Below are positions 44,869-53,710 of a stretch of DNA of 64,000 bases, one piece after another. The notes beneath the pieces are model-generated. The model saw nothing but the letters and a program-made list of their open reading frames with translations, was not told where the DNA came from and searched no databases. Numbering within the stretch: position 1 is the stretch's first letter; every line of letters begins with the position of its first letter. A program made the position numbers and the translations under genes. The DNA comes from Niallia circulans (lineage in GTDB: Bacteria; Bacillota; Bacilli; Bacillales; Cytobacillaceae), in assembly GCF_007273535.1 (NCBI RefSeq), contig NZ_RIBP01000004.1, positions 2,952,001 through 3,016,000 of the forward strand, written 5' to 3'.

Positions 44869-45888
44869 TTAGCTTTTTTTAACTATTTCATATCCAAGCT
44901 TATCGATAGCATATTCAATTCCTTGCTCTAATGCTGCAAACGTTGGAATGGACCGTAAATCAACGCCTGAATTAATGATTTGCACACCTAATGTCGGACT
45001 AATGCCGACAAGAATACATTCTCCGCCAAGAAGGGCAACTGCCTTAACCAATCCTTGTAAACGGAAAATGATATATTCGTCAAAATCACTTATCGCCGTC
45101 ATGTCAAGCAGCAAATAGGTTGCTCTTTGCTTGGAGAACGCAAACAACGTTTTTTGAAGTAGTCCCTCAAAGCGCTCATCATTAAATTTTCCAACAAGAG
45201 AAACAGCCAATATTCCTTTCATGACAGGCATGATTGGTGTCGACAGATGCTTCACCAGGTCAGAAAGCTCCTGTGTCCTATCTTTCACTTTTTGTTCAAG
45301 CTTACTTATATATGCCTGTTCTTTTTGGCGAGCTAGTTGGTGGATGTTATCATTTGGCGAAATCGATGATGGATAAATTTCAATTTCATCAAATTCATTT
45401 CCATTAAGCTGTGACCTGTTTACCTTATACCACATATTTTCCTTAAACAAAACGGTCAGCACGCCTGCCCAATGGCTTGGAAGAAGGACTGTTGCCTGTT
45501 CTTTTTTCATAGATTGATAGATGCGATGCTCCCAGCTGTTCTCAAGCTGGAGAATGACCTTCTTTTCTTTGGAGCAGAAATGTGTGACTGTGATTTTCCC
45601 CCAGCCTGCATTTCGATATATATCCATATATTGGTCAATCACATCTCTTGCATCGATCCTGTCCTGATAATAGCTGCTAACTAGCTCTCCCATCCGAAAT
45701 CCTGTTGCTTCAAGAACAGTATTGGAAACATCATTACCTGAAACCTCAATGATTGTACTGATGAACAATTCAATGGCAGAGTCCCAAAACAACACAGACT
45801 GAGCTCCATCAAAAGAGAAAACTCCTTTGTCTTTATCCCAAGTAAATTCCGTGTTGTCTACTTGTGTACGTATAATTGAATCTCCCAT
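44869..45888 (-). CDS. STAS-domain protein with V4R-like sensor domain, paralogue 1
   Basis: 339 aa, soluble. An N-terminal domain (about 25-180: SVLFWDSAIELFISTIIEVSG, GFRMGELV, AGWGKITV, NSWEHRI, SHWAGVLTVLF) has the pattern of XylR-N/V4R-type small-molecule-binding modules. A coiled coil (about 185-210, EQAYISKLEQKVKDRTQEL) leads to a C-terminal STAS domain of the RsbR class. The phospho-Thr region of RsbR is kept as LLLDMTAIS; the second phospho-Thr position (GVQIINSGV) has no Thr. Third gene of an operon with a helicase and an unknown protein. A paralogue of equal length lies at 56991. Confidence 0.8.
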   Translation of the reverse strand: MGDSIIRTQVDNTEFTWDKDKGVFSFDGAQSVLFWDSAIELFISTIIEVSGNDVSNTVLEATGFRMGELVSSYYQDRIDARDVIDQYMDIYRNAGWGKITVTHFCSKEKKVILQLENSWEHRIYQSMKKEQATVLLPSHWAGVLTVLFKENMWYKVNRSQLNGNEFDEIEIYPSSISPNDNIHQLARQKEQAYISKLEQKVKDRTQELSDLVKHLSTPIMPVMKGILAVSLVGKFNDERFEGLLQKTLFAFSKQRATYLLLDMTAISDFDEYIIFRLQGLVKAVALLGGECILVGISPTLGVQIINSGVDLRSIPTFAALEQGIEYAIDKLGYEIVKKS

Positions 45889-45902
45889 GCTATTCTCCTC
45901 AC

Positions 45903-46490
45903 TTATTTCTCGTCTAACAGACTTCCCAAGGCGAACATAAAGCTGTAAAACAACTCTAATGTAGCAGCTACACTCAATTCCTCTGTAAATCCTTCTATAT
46001 ATTCAATCGGTAGGTTAACATCCCAAAGGCCATCTTGATTATTAAACATAAGGCTATATGGTGTTTCACTGCCAAGCGTATTGGCGAAATAGGAACGGAT
46101 AACCTGCTCTTGCTTCTTTGGAGCACGGAAGCCGAAAAGCCCGTCATATTTGCGGAAAACAGAATCAACCTCCAATGTCAGACCATCTACTTGAATCATG
46201 TCAAACAAATCAGTTTCCACATATAAATATTCGTCGAGATTTGTTTTCAGCAGAGAAATTTTTTCTTCAAGAAATGAAGCAGACAAACCTTCTTTTACTG
46301 TTTCGTCACTTTCTTTATTAGCGAGCTCCATATAGAAGTCACCTAGTTTTTCTGGTAATGAAGCAATGAGTATACGGTCTTCAGCTGCAAGCTCGTTTTC
46401 CAATAAATAAGCCTTTTCAACTGGAAGAGCAGCAATTTTTTCATTCTCTGCTTTGCTTTCAAGATATTTCTTCATATTTTTGTTTATCAT
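45903..46490 (-). CDS. Hypothetical cytoplasmic protein, 195 aa
   Basis: No signal peptide or membrane segment. It is acidic and helix-rich at the N-terminus (residues 1-85), then has a mixed region with aromatic patches (FRKYDGLFGFRAPKKQEQVIRSYF; LMFNNQDGLWDVNLPIEYIEGFTEE). No family recognised. AAGGAG 9 nt before the ATG. It starts 25 bp after the helicase stop and ends 14 bp before the STAS protein, so all three are one transcript. Confidence 0.75.
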   Translation of the reverse strand: MINKNMKKYLESKAENEKIAALPVEKAYLLENELAAEDRILIASLPEKLGDFYMELANKESDETVKEGLSASFLEEKISLLKTNLDEYLYVETDLFDMIQVDGLTLEVDSVFRKYDGLFGFRAPKKQEQVIRSYFANTLGSETPYSLMFNNQDGLWDVNLPIEYIEGFTEELSVAATLELFYSFMFALGSLLDEK

Positions 46491-46515
46491 TTTGGCTAAC
46501 TCCTTTATGCCCTAT

Positions 46516-47886
46516 TTATTTCTTTTTTGAATGTTTTGGCTTGAAAATCGCACTTCCTGTGTTTCTTTTGCCTTTTTTGCTGCTCCACGATTTTTCCTGC
46601 TTTGCTCCATCCTTGGGCTTGCTGCTGGAATTTCTGTCCTGCTTCCCTTTTGCTTCGCCTGAATGCTGTTTTTTGCGGCCTTGTCCAGATTTTGCTTTCT
46701 GTCCTGCTCGGAAGCCTGGTTTGCGTTTAGTATGGTCTGTTTTTGGTTTAACAGCTTGTTCTGGATTGTCATCCGTCTTTTTCAGTTGCTGCATCTTTGT
46801 TATCGTAATGCCAAGATCCTGCTCGATCATATCCAACGTTTCACGGTCATCTGATGAATAGAAGGTAATCGCCGCACCCTCCATACCTGCTCTGCCTGTT
46901 CTGCCGATTCTGTGCACATAGCTTTCTGCATCAGCAGGGATGTCATAGTTGAATACATGTGTAATGCCATCAATGTCTAATCCTCTTGCAGCCACATCTG
47001 TTGCAATCAAAATCGGGAATTTGGCATTGCGGAAGTCCTTCATTACTTGCTCTCGTTTTGCCTGTGAAAGGTCACCGTGCAGTTCGCGGCAATCGAAGCC
47101 ATTGTTGCGGAGAACTTCATATAATTTGCTCACTCTTCGTTTCGTTCGGCAAAATACAACAGCCATAAATGGTTGGTACGTTTTGATGAGAGTCATTAAC
47201 GTTCCTTGCTTAGCTCTGTCTGTTGTATGCATCGAAAATTGCTCAACCGTTGCAGCTGGACCTTGTTTTTTCTCAACTGTCATGTATTCAGCATTTATCA
47301 TGTATTTTTTGGCAAGCATTTTAATATCATCAGAAATAGTCGCAGAGAACATTAGTGTCTGCCTTGTTTTAGGCGTACGTCTCATTATGTATTTCACTTC
47401 TTCTAAAAATCCGATATGAAGCATTTGGTCTGCCTCATCAAGCACGATAACATTTAAGCGGTCAAGCTTTATTTGACCTCTTTTCATGTAATCTATCAGC
47501 CTGCCTGGTGTTGCGACAACAATGGAGATATTGTCCTTCATGCGATGAAGCTGCTTTTCCACATCCTGACCGCCGTATGCTGTTAATACTTCTGCATAGT
47601 CAGGTTTTACTTTTTCTATTTCAGCAGAGATTTGGATCGCAAGCTCTCTTGTCGGGCTGACAATCAATGCTTGTATATAGTCTGCGTCTTTTTTTAGCTT
47701 TTGGACAATTGGCAATGCAAATGCATATGTTTTTCCTGTTCCAGTTTGTGCTTGAGCTATAACATCTTTACCATCTATTATGGAAGGTATAACCTTTGTT
47801 TGGATTGGAGAAGGCTCTGTTATTCCTCTTTTTTGTAAATGATCTATGATAGTATCATTAATTCCTAAGCTTTTAAAATTAGTCAA
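46516..47886 (-). CDS. DEAD-box RNA helicase
   Basis: 456 aa. Motifs in order: Q motif (PSPIQTKVIP), Walker A AQTGTGKT (about 45-52), PTRELA, TPGR, DEAD (about 150), SAT, then HGDLSQ, ATDVAARGLDI and HRIGRTGR. The last about 90 residues are a basic, Lys/Gly/Ser-rich tail (KRKPGFRAGQKAKSGQGRKKQ...) of the kind that binds RNA nonspecifically. It unwinds RNA duplexes, probably in ribosome assembly or mRNA turnover. TTG start with GGGAT. First of the three-gene operon with the unknown and STAS genes. Confidence 0.93.
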   Translation of the reverse strand: MTNFKSLGINDTIIDHLQKRGITEPSPIQTKVIPSIIDGKDVIAQAQTGTGKTYAFALPIVQKLKKDADYIQALIVSPTRELAIQISAEIEKVKPDYAEVLTAYGGQDVEKQLHRMKDNISIVVATPGRLIDYMKRGQIKLDRLNVIVLDEADQMLHIGFLEEVKYIMRRTPKTRQTLMFSATISDDIKMLAKKYMINAEYMTVEKKQGPAATVEQFSMHTTDRAKQGTLMTLIKTYQPFMAVVFCRTKRRVSKLYEVLRNNGFDCRELHGDLSQAKREQVMKDFRNAKFPILIATDVAARGLDIDGITHVFNYDIPADAESYVHRIGRTGRAGMEGAAITFYSSDDRETLDMIEQDLGITITKMQQLKKTDDNPEQAVKPKTDHTKRKPGFRAGQKAKSGQGRKKQHSGEAKGKQDRNSSSKPKDGAKQEKSWSSKKGKRNTGSAIFKPKHSKKK

Positions 47887-47991
47887 TTTATATCCCTACT
47901 TTCTACTTAGTCAGCTTATTAAGCTAACCATCCTTTATTTTGGCTTTTTATCGGTAAAATAGCAAGTGTTCTTAAAAAAACTCTTATAATT

Positions 47992-48028
47992 AAAAAGGAG
48001 CAAAGGCTAATGCGCCTTTGCTCCTTTT
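47992..48028 (-). terminator. Terminator of the HAD-phosphatase gene
   Basis: AAAAGGAGCAAAGG-8 nt-CCTTTGCTCCTTTT, perfect 14-bp arms with T-run on the minus strand. Confidence 0.9.
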
Positions 48029-48042
48029 AAGGAATACAAGAA

Positions 48043-48843
48043 TTAAACGAGCTTCAAGATTTCAGTGACAGCATATGCTACCCCGTCCTCGTTATTGCTC
48101 TTTGTTATATCACTTGCTCTTTTCTTAATTTCGTCTGGTGCATTTTCCATGGCGAATGATCTAGTCGATACTTCAAACTGTGTTACATCATTTCCTCCGT
48201 CACCAAATGAATATATTTCATCAAACACTATCTCTTTCATGTTTTCGTAGCGTCTGATTGCCTTCCCCTTTTGAGCAGTGCTTGATGTTATCTCACAGTT
48301 ATTAGGAAAAGAGGAGGAAAAAGACACACTAGTAAGCTCTTTAAGAGTGTTTTTTACTGTATCAATTTTATCAATTTCTGTTTCATTAACGACGGCAATT
48401 AATTTATAAACCTTAATGTCTTCTTGTGCAACGATGCCTTCATAGTCCTGACTGTCAAACATTTGCTGAATTTCATCCCATGATTTTCCGCGCAGTGAAG
48501 GTAATGTACCCGGGAATCCGCCTTTGTTCGTATAGACAAGAATGCCAACATTAAGTGGCTTCAATTTAGCTAAAAGCTCAAAATATAAATCCTCAGCAAG
48601 TGTTGTTTCATAAAGAAGCTCACCGTTTGCTGAATACATCATGCTTCCATTTAAACAGAAAATAGGAAGCTCCAGTTCAGCAACACCTGCAACTTTAATA
48701 ACATCGGCATACTGTCTGCCTGTATTTAAAATGACCTCTATATCATTATCCTTCATTTGTTGAATTACCTGTCTATTTTTTTCGGAAATCTGGTGCTGGT
48801 CATCCAAAAGTGTGCCGTCCAGATCAATTGATACACATTTCAT
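48043..48843 (-). CDS. HAD-superfamily (Cof-type) phosphatase
   Basis: 266 aa. Class IIB HAD motifs: SIDLDGTLLDD (nucleophile Asp and second Asp), ILNTGRQY, KGKAIRR (Lys), SFGDGGNDV (metal Asp pair). The cap insertion of about 100 residues is present. Such enzymes dephosphorylate sugar phosphates or flavin/pyridoxal phosphates; the substrate is undetermined. The open frame runs to 48996, but GGGGGAA before the ATG at 48843 (or 48849) sets the start, removing any overlap with the upstream dioxygenase. Confidence 0.92.
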   Translation of the reverse strand: MKCVSIDLDGTLLDDQHQISEKNRQVIQQMKDNDIEVILNTGRQYADVIKVAGVAELELPIFCLNGSMMYSANGELLYETTLAEDLYFELLAKLKPLNVGILVYTNKGGFPGTLPSLRGKSWDEIQQMFDSQDYEGIVAQEDIKVYKLIAVVNETEIDKIDTVKNTLKELTSVSFSSSFPNNCEITSSTAQKGKAIRRYENMKEIVFDEIYSFGDGGNDVTQFEVSTRSFAMENAPDEIKKRASDITKSNNEDGVAYAVTEILKLV

Positions 48844-48918
48844 GTTCATTTTCCCCCTTAGTACTGTTCTCTTAGTATTATAAACATAAGACCTATCAAT
48901 AGACAGCTTTTTGCATGC

Positions 48919-48946
48919 AAAAAAGAGGAGGTAGCTATACCTCCTC
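48919..48946 (-). terminator. Terminator of the dioxygenase operon
   Basis: GAGGAGGTA-4 nt-TACCTCCTC followed by TTTTTT on the minus strand, just after the dioxygenase stop. Confidence 0.87.
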
Positions 48947-48952
48947 GCTTTA

Positions 48953-49930
48953 TTATTGGTCAAGTGAAGTATCAAGTGGTTTAAGTCTCGCTTCAATTTC
49001 TGCGCGCTGCGGCTCTAAGAACGGTGGCAGTGCCAACGATTCACCAAGATGGTCGATATGCTCATCTGTATCAAAGCCTGGTCCATCTGTCGCAAGCTCA
49101 AACAAAATGCCGTTAGGCTCTCTGAAATAAAGAGATTTAAAGTAGAAGCGGTCAACGAAACCAGAGTTTTGAAATCTCGATTCATTTACTTTATTGATCC
49201 ATTCATATAGTTCTTCTTCATCATCCACACGGAAGGCAACATGATGGACTCCGCCTCTGCCAAGGCGTTGAACAGGCAAATCTGTTCTTTCCTCGATATG
49301 AACCTCTGCACCTGTACCACCTTCACCTGTTTCAAAGACAAGAATATCTGGCTGATTTTCTATAGGAGAAGAAAATTGGCCACTTGCACGAAAGCCCATG
49401 ATATCTGTTAGAACGCGGATTGTTGGTTGTGGTTTACGCACTGTTAATTGCACTGGTCCAAGACCGACAATAGCATGCTCTAATGGAATCGGTCCTTTTT
49501 TCCATGGTGTTCCTGCTTTAACGCCTTCGTTGTGTTCATCTGACACAAGGAAGAAGCGCTGACTTTCAAAATCACGGAATTCTAAAGCCCTACGTCCAGC
49601 ACGTTCGATAATCCCTCCATGAGAAATTTGCAATTCATCAAATCGCTCGACCCAATATTGTAAGGAAGCATCACTCGGAACGCGTAGCGACAATGCGGAA
49701 ATACTGCTGACACCTTCTCTGTTTGGGGCAAGGTTTGGAATTTCAAAGAAAGTAAGCTCTGTTCCTGGATTACCTTTTTCATCACCATAAAATAAATGAT
49801 AAACAGATGTGTCATCCTGATTAACTGTTTTTTTAATAAGACGCATTCCTAATACCTTTGTGTAAAAGTCATAGTTTTGCGCTGCTTTTGATGTCATTGC
49901 TGAAACATGATGAATACCTTTAAACATCAT
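48953..49930 (-). CDS. Ring-cleaving dioxygenase, MhqO/MhqA family
   Basis: 325 aa, two vicinal-oxygen-chelate (glyoxalase-fold) modules. Metal ligands are visible in FKGIHHVSAMT (His), in RGGVHHVAFRVDD (second module His) and in FREPNGILFELATDGPGF (Glu). Homologues in B. subtilis (MhqA, MhqE, MhqO) act in hydroquinone and quinone detoxification under MhqR. Here a MarR-type gene lies directly upstream on the same strand (22-bp gap to this start), so the enzyme is probably induced by quinone-like electrophiles. Start: ATG at 49930, 8 nt after AAGGAA. Confidence 0.9.
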   Translation of the reverse strand: MMFKGIHHVSAMTSKAAQNYDFYTKVLGMRLIKKTVNQDDTSVYHLFYGDEKGNPGTELTFFEIPNLAPNREGVSSISALSLRVPSDASLQYWVERFDELQISHGGIIERAGRRALEFRDFESQRFFLVSDEHNEGVKAGTPWKKGPIPLEHAIVGLGPVQLTVRKPQPTIRVLTDIMGFRASGQFSSPIENQPDILVFETGEGGTGAEVHIEERTDLPVQRLGRGGVHHVAFRVDDEEELYEWINKVNESRFQNSGFVDRFYFKSLYFREPNGILFELATDGPGFDTDEHIDHLGESLALPPFLEPQRAEIEARLKPLDTSLDQ

Positions 49931-49952
49931 TGTCATTTCCTTCTTTCTAGTT

Positions 49953-50366
49953 TTAAATTTTTTTCAGCAGTCCAAGTAACTGCTTCATTTCTGCTTCTGT
50001 TAATGCTTCAAACTGTGCTGCCTGAAACTCCTCTTGTTTAGGAATCACATCACTGTAAAGGTTTTGGCCTTTTTCAGTCAAGGAAACGTATTTCGTTTTC
50101 CACTCCTGTCTTCTTTCTACCAAGTCCTGCTCCTCCATTTTTTTCAGGAGCTGTGTTATATTTCCTTTTGACACAAGCAGTTTGTCTGCAAGCTCCTGCT
50201 GTGTGATGGAATGATTATGACCAATTTGGGCAAGCATATCGAGCTGAGCGACATTTAATCCGAATTGCTGTAAATACTGATTGCTTTTTCTGTTGCTTTT
50301 GTTGTAAAACCTTGATAATCGGAACCATAATAAGACACCAAGCCTTGTATTCCTTTTGGTTTTCAT
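49953..50366 (-). CDS. MarR-family transcriptional regulator
   Basis: 137 aa, winged helix: LNVAQLDMLAQIGHNHSITQQELADKLLVSKGNITQLLKKMEEQDLVERR is the DNA-binding region and wing, flanked by dimerisation helices. It precedes the MhqO-type dioxygenase, the arrangement expected for a quinone- or phenol-sensing repressor. Two palindromes just upstream (50392-50405, 50413-50434) are its likely operators. No Cys is present in the shown sequence, so a thiol switch of the YodB kind is unlikely. Confidence 0.92.
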   Translation of the reverse strand: MKTKRNTRLGVLLWFRLSRFYNKSNRKSNQYLQQFGLNVAQLDMLAQIGHNHSITQQELADKLLVSKGNITQLLKKMEEQDLVERRQEWKTKYVSLTEKGQNLYSDVIPKQEEFQAAQFEALTEAEMKQLLGLLKKI

Positions 50367-50391
50367 TGTTCAATCACCTTATCGTCTTTCG

Positions 50392-50405
50392 GTTTAGTGC
50401 TAAAC
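50392..50405. promoter_or_regulatory. Candidate MarR operator, proximal
   Basis: GTTTAG-tg-CTAAAC, a perfect 14-bp palindrome 26 bp before the MarR start codon. It shares the AGTTTAG/CTAAACT half-site with the adjacent longer palindrome. Confidence 0.65.
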
Positions 50406-50412
50406 TTATATT

Positions 50413-50434
50413 ATCAGTTTACTTCTAAACTGAT
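50413..50434. promoter_or_regulatory. Candidate MarR operator, distal
   Basis: ATCAGTTTA-cttc-TAAACTGAT, perfect 9-bp arms around 4 nt. It lies among possible promoter elements of the leftward operon (TTGACT at about 50440 and GATAAT within the palindrome flank), so binding would block transcription. Confidence 0.7.
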
Positions 50435-50467
50435 TAACAGTCAATATTTATTACCAAAAAAATTGTT

Positions 50468-50499
50468 AAAAAAAAACCTCAAGCGATACACCGCTTGAG
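50468..50499 (-). terminator. Terminator of exoA
   Basis: CTCAAGCG-6 nt-CGCTTGAG followed by a long T-run on the minus strand. Confidence 0.87.
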
Positions 50500-50506
50500 C
50501 TTCTTC

Positions 50507-51262
50507 TTACAAATTAATTTCCAACCTAACAGGACAATGATCGCTTCCTAATACATTACAATGTATTTCTGTATCGACAAGCAGTTCCTTTAGACGTTCA
50601 GAAAGGATAAAATAATCGATTCTCCAACCAATATTCCGCTCTCTTACCTTCGCCATATATGACCACCATGTGTAAACATCGCCTCGGTCCGGATAAAGAT
50701 AACGGAAGCTGTCAATAAATCCTAAGTCAAGGAGGCTAGTCATTTCTCCGCGCTCTTCTATCGTAAATCCTGAGTTGCCAAGGTTAGATTTAGCATTTTT
50801 TAAATCTAATTCTGCATGAGCGACATTAAGATCTCCGCAGTAAATGACAGGTTTCTGCTCATCAAGTGCTTGAATATACAGCTTAAGCTGCTTCTCCCAT
50901 TCTATTCTATATGGCAAGCGGCTTAAATCTCGTTTAGAGTTAGGTGTATATACATTCAGCAAATAAAATTCAGGAAACTCTAAAGTGATCGCCCTTCCTT
51001 CCAGTTCTTCAAAATCATCGCCAATCCCATATTTGACACTTAGCGGCTTCTGTTTAGTAAACACCGCCGTTCCAGAGTAGCCTTTACGCTCCGCATAATT
51101 CCAAAATTGATGATATCCCTCTAAATCTAATTGAATTTGCCCTTCTTGCAGCTTTGATTCTTGTATACAAAAAATATCAGCATCTATTTCATGAAAAAAA
51201 TCTAAAAAGCCCTTTTTAACACATGCTCTTATTCCATTAACATTCCATGTTACTACCTTCAT
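50507..51262 (-). CDS. exoA: Exodeoxyribonuclease III / AP endonuclease
   Basis: 251 aa EEP-fold nuclease. KVVTWNVNGIRA, IFCIQESKLQ (metal Glu), NVYTPNSKRDL, YCGDLNVAHAELD (Asp/Asn), IGWRIDYFILS and the terminal GSDHCPVRLEI (catalytic His) are all present. It cuts at abasic sites and degrades 3' ends. Length and sequence are typical of Bacillus ExoA. AAGGAGC before ATG. Confidence 0.95.
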   Translation of the reverse strand: MKVVTWNVNGIRACVKKGFLDFFHEIDADIFCIQESKLQEGQIQLDLEGYHQFWNYAERKGYSGTAVFTKQKPLSVKYGIGDDFEELEGRAITLEFPEFYLLNVYTPNSKRDLSRLPYRIEWEKQLKLYIQALDEQKPVIYCGDLNVAHAELDLKNAKSNLGNSGFTIEERGEMTSLLDLGFIDSFRYLYPDRGDVYTWWSYMAKVRERNIGWRIDYFILSERLKELLVDTEIHCNVLGSDHCPVRLEINL

Positions 51263-51480
51263 TTGTATTGCTCCTTACCTATAAGTTCTACTAAATTAAT
51301 AGAGTACCATGAATAAAGCAGTGAATAAAGTAATATATCTTTCCATGAAAATAACTTTTGAATATGAAACGCAAAGACTAGTTGCTTCATTATCTACCTA
51401 TTTTAAATTTTTTAAGTTCCGCACTTAAGCAGTTAAAACTTTTACTTTCCCCACACTAATCTTATACACTGCCAAAAACA

Positions 51481-51519
51481 GAACTAGTATGAAAATGTTA
51501 AGCGGTTGCTCACTAGTTC
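51481..51519 (-). terminator. Possible weak terminator downstream of the MBL hydrolase
   Basis: GAACTAGT...ACTAGTTC, 8-bp perfect arms around a 23-nt loop; TGTTTTTGG follows on the minus strand. The remainder of 51263-51554 shows no gene. Confidence 0.4.
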
Positions 51520-51554
51520 CGTTTTCTCTGACAGAATTCAATTAGACTTAGTTT

Positions 51555-52328
51555 TTATACAATAGTTGGTGCTCCTGCATAGCCTACATCATAATGACGA
51601 ATGAGTTGATAAAGTCCTTTGGCAATTTGTTCTTTCCCATAAAGTGGTTTGCCATGTCCTGTATAGATGGTGCTCGGCTCCAATTTTGCGAGCTTCATGA
51701 TAGACTCTCTGCTTTCGGCTCTGTTTGAAGTGAAGTAAGCTGGTGGTCCATGCAGCTCTTCTTTCTGTGTTAAGACAGAAAATAAGGACTCTTGTTTAAC
51801 AGTAACGAAGGCATCACCAGCCAGCAGCACTCCATCCTCTTTTCTGAATAAGGAAATATGGCCTTTCGTGTGCCCTGGTGTATGGATACACTCCCATCCC
51901 TCCATGAAATTCAGCTCTATACCCGTCTCAAGTACTTTCAAGTTAGAATGCAGCTGAATACCATCCCGAGGATATAACGGCGACAACAACGACATAACGC
52001 CCTTTACAACAAATGGTGTTGGTCTTGGATAAACCTCTTCACCAGTTAAATAGGACATTTCCTCGCTATGGGCATATATGGGCACATCCCACTCACGCAG
52101 CAAGGTTTGCAATGCTCCAATATGATCAAAATGACCATGTGTTAAAATGATTGCTCTTGGCTTTCTGTCACCAAATAATGATTTAGCATATTGCAAAATA
52201 AACCTGGCCGAATATGGTATGCCTGCATCGACCAATATCCAATCTTGCTTGTTCTTACCTAAGCCTGATACAAATGCAATATTTGCGATAGCCGTTTTAT
52301 ATCCATAAACATTACTTGCTATTTTCAT
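51555..52328 (-). CDS. MBL-fold metallo-hydrolase
   Basis: 257 aa. The metallo-beta-lactamase zinc motif HxHxDH is THGHFDHIGAL; further ligands lie in CIHTPGHTKGHISLF and VLLAGDAFV, and a late His in IYTGHGKPL. The fold serves lactonases, glyoxalase II and others; no feature picks one. ATG with AAAGGAG. No signal peptide, cytoplasmic. Confidence 0.9.
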   Translation of the reverse strand: MKIASNVYGYKTAIANIAFVSGLGKNKQDWILVDAGIPYSARFILQYAKSLFGDRKPRAIILTHGHFDHIGALQTLLREWDVPIYAHSEEMSYLTGEEVYPRPTPFVVKGVMSLLSPLYPRDGIQLHSNLKVLETGIELNFMEGWECIHTPGHTKGHISLFRKEDGVLLAGDAFVTVKQESLFSVLTQKEELHGPPAYFTSNRAESRESIMKLAKLEPSTIYTGHGKPLYGKEQIAKGLYQLIRHYDVGYAGAPTIV

Positions 52329-52676
52329 GTACCTATCTCCTTTTTACGTTTAGTATTGCCTAACATTTTGATCTGACACAAAAAATACATTTTTAAGTAA
52401 ATTCAATGAAAGTCTTAAAGAAAAAAGGGGTTATATGTAACTAATCCATTGAGAGATTGCTTCATCTTTTTTTGCTCAATCCTAAGGTACACATGCCATC
52501 TCTCGACTCGCAGTATTGGGAAAATCAGCAGTTACTTACATGTCAATGTATGATGCTCAAACATCTTTTTCGAGTGCGCTCAATCGTAATAATCTGTATT
52601 CCTCGTATGTAAGCCAAGTTGGATATTTTGACCATGCACGAAAAAAAATGATAAGATGACACCGAGGTGAACAATA
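52329..52676. other. Intergenic region with a probable promoter for the yhfP-like gene
   Basis: 348 bp between divergent genes. Near the right end TTGACC (about 52627) and TAAGAT (18 bp later) could serve the rightward gene. Upstream are short inverted blocks (ATTGAG/CTCAAT; GTAACT/AGTTAC). A 39-codon frame ending just before the yhfP start has no ribosome binding site. No gene is claimed. Confidence 0.4.
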
Positions 52677-53675
52677 ATGATAGATTCATTTAAAGCAGTT
52701 GTTGTTAATAAACAAGACGAAGATTTTTCTTTGCATGTAGAACAAGTAAACTTAGACAAGTTATCTAAAGGCAATGTATTAATAGAAGTGCATTATTCAG
52801 GAATCAATTATAAAGATGGTCTCGCAAGTGTGCCAAACGGAAAAATCGTGCGTTCCTATCCACATATCCCTGGTATTGATTTAGCTGGTGTTGTGGTCGA
52901 ATCGGAAGATTCTCGTTACCAACCGGGAGATAAAGTGATTGCAACCAGCTATGAAATTGGTGTATCTCACAGTGGTGGTTATAGTCAATACGCAAATATC
53001 CCGGCAGATTGGGTTGTGCCACTTCCAGACGGACTTACATTAAAGGAAGCGATGATTATCGGGACAGCTGGCTTCACTGCTGCATTATCTGTCCAGCGCT
53101 TAGAGGAGAATGGCTTAAAGCCTGAAAATGGAAAAGTACTTGTAACAGGGGCTACAGGTGGAGTTGGAAGCTTCGGTGTTGCGATGCTTGCAAAGCTTGG
53201 CTATAATGTTGAAGCTAGTACAGGCAAGGAATCAGAGCATGAATACTTAACAACGATCGGCGCGAGCAGTATTATTGCTAGAGATGAAGTTTATAACGGC
53301 AATCTGAAGACATTAGATAAGCAGGAATGGGCTGGTGCAATCGATCCTGTTGGCGGGGCTACATTGGCAGCTATCACAAGCAAGCTTCAATATAACGGCT
53401 CTGTAGCTGTTAGCGGCTTAACAGGCGGCGGAGATGTCCCAACATCTGTTTATCCATTTATATTAAGAGGCGTTAACATATTAGGAATAGACTCGGTTTA
53501 CTGTCCAATGGAGACAAGGCTGAAAGTGTGGAACCGAGTTGCCTCTGACTTGAAAATCGATGACTTTACTCCATTTATCGCCAAAGAAGTTACACTTGAT
53601 GAACTTCCTGACCTTTTGCCAACTATTCTGCAAGGCGGAATCCGCGGCAGAATTATTGCAAATATTAAAGGATAA
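52677..53675 (+). CDS. yhfP: Quinone oxidoreductase-like MDR protein (YhfP/AcuI-like)
   Basis: 332 aa, medium-chain dehydrogenase/reductase without the catalytic or structural zinc Cys set. SGINYKDGLA and PHIPGIDLAGVVVES are in the substrate domain, VLVTGATGGVGSFGVAMLAKLGY is the NADPH-binding loop, and GLTGGGDVPTSVYPFILRGVNILGIDS is the YhfP/AcuI signature. AcuI members reduce acryloyl-CoA; YhfP is annotated as a quinone reductase, so the true substrate is uncertain. ATG behind AGGTGA. Terminator follows. Confidence 0.9.
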   Translation: MIDSFKAVVVNKQDEDFSLHVEQVNLDKLSKGNVLIEVHYSGINYKDGLASVPNGKIVRSYPHIPGIDLAGVVVESEDSRYQPGDKVIATSYEIGVSHSGGYSQYANIPADWVVPLPDGLTLKEAMIIGTAGFTAALSVQRLEENGLKPENGKVLVTGATGGVGSFGVAMLAKLGYNVEASTGKESEHEYLTTIGASSIIARDEVYNGNLKTLDKQEWAGAIDPVGGATLAAITSKLQYNGSVAVSGLTGGGDVPTSVYPFILRGVNILGIDSVYCPMETRLKVWNRVASDLKIDDFTPFIAKEVTLDELPDLLPTILQGGIRGRIIANIKG

Positions 53676-53679
53676 ATAA

Positions 53680-53708
53680 AAAAAAGGACCTTGAAAAAGG
53701 TCCTTTTT
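53680..53708. terminator. Terminator between yhfP and the secreted glycosidase-like gene
   Basis: AAAAAGGACC-8 nt-GGTCCTTTTT, 10-bp perfect arms with A/T tracts on both sides, between convergent genes. Confidence 0.9.
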
Positions 53709-53710
53709 AC

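Noticed and set aside
46512..46772. 86-codon frame on the minus strand inside the helicase C-terminus
   Set aside because: It is a frame-shifted reading of the Lys/Gly/Ser-rich tail of the helicase, which is itself clearly coding in its own frame.
52540..52659. 39-codon frame (MSMYDAQTSFSSALN...) ending just before yhfP
   Set aside because: Protein-like composition, but no ribosome binding site and it runs through the likely yhfP promoter; could be a relic, not supported as a gene.
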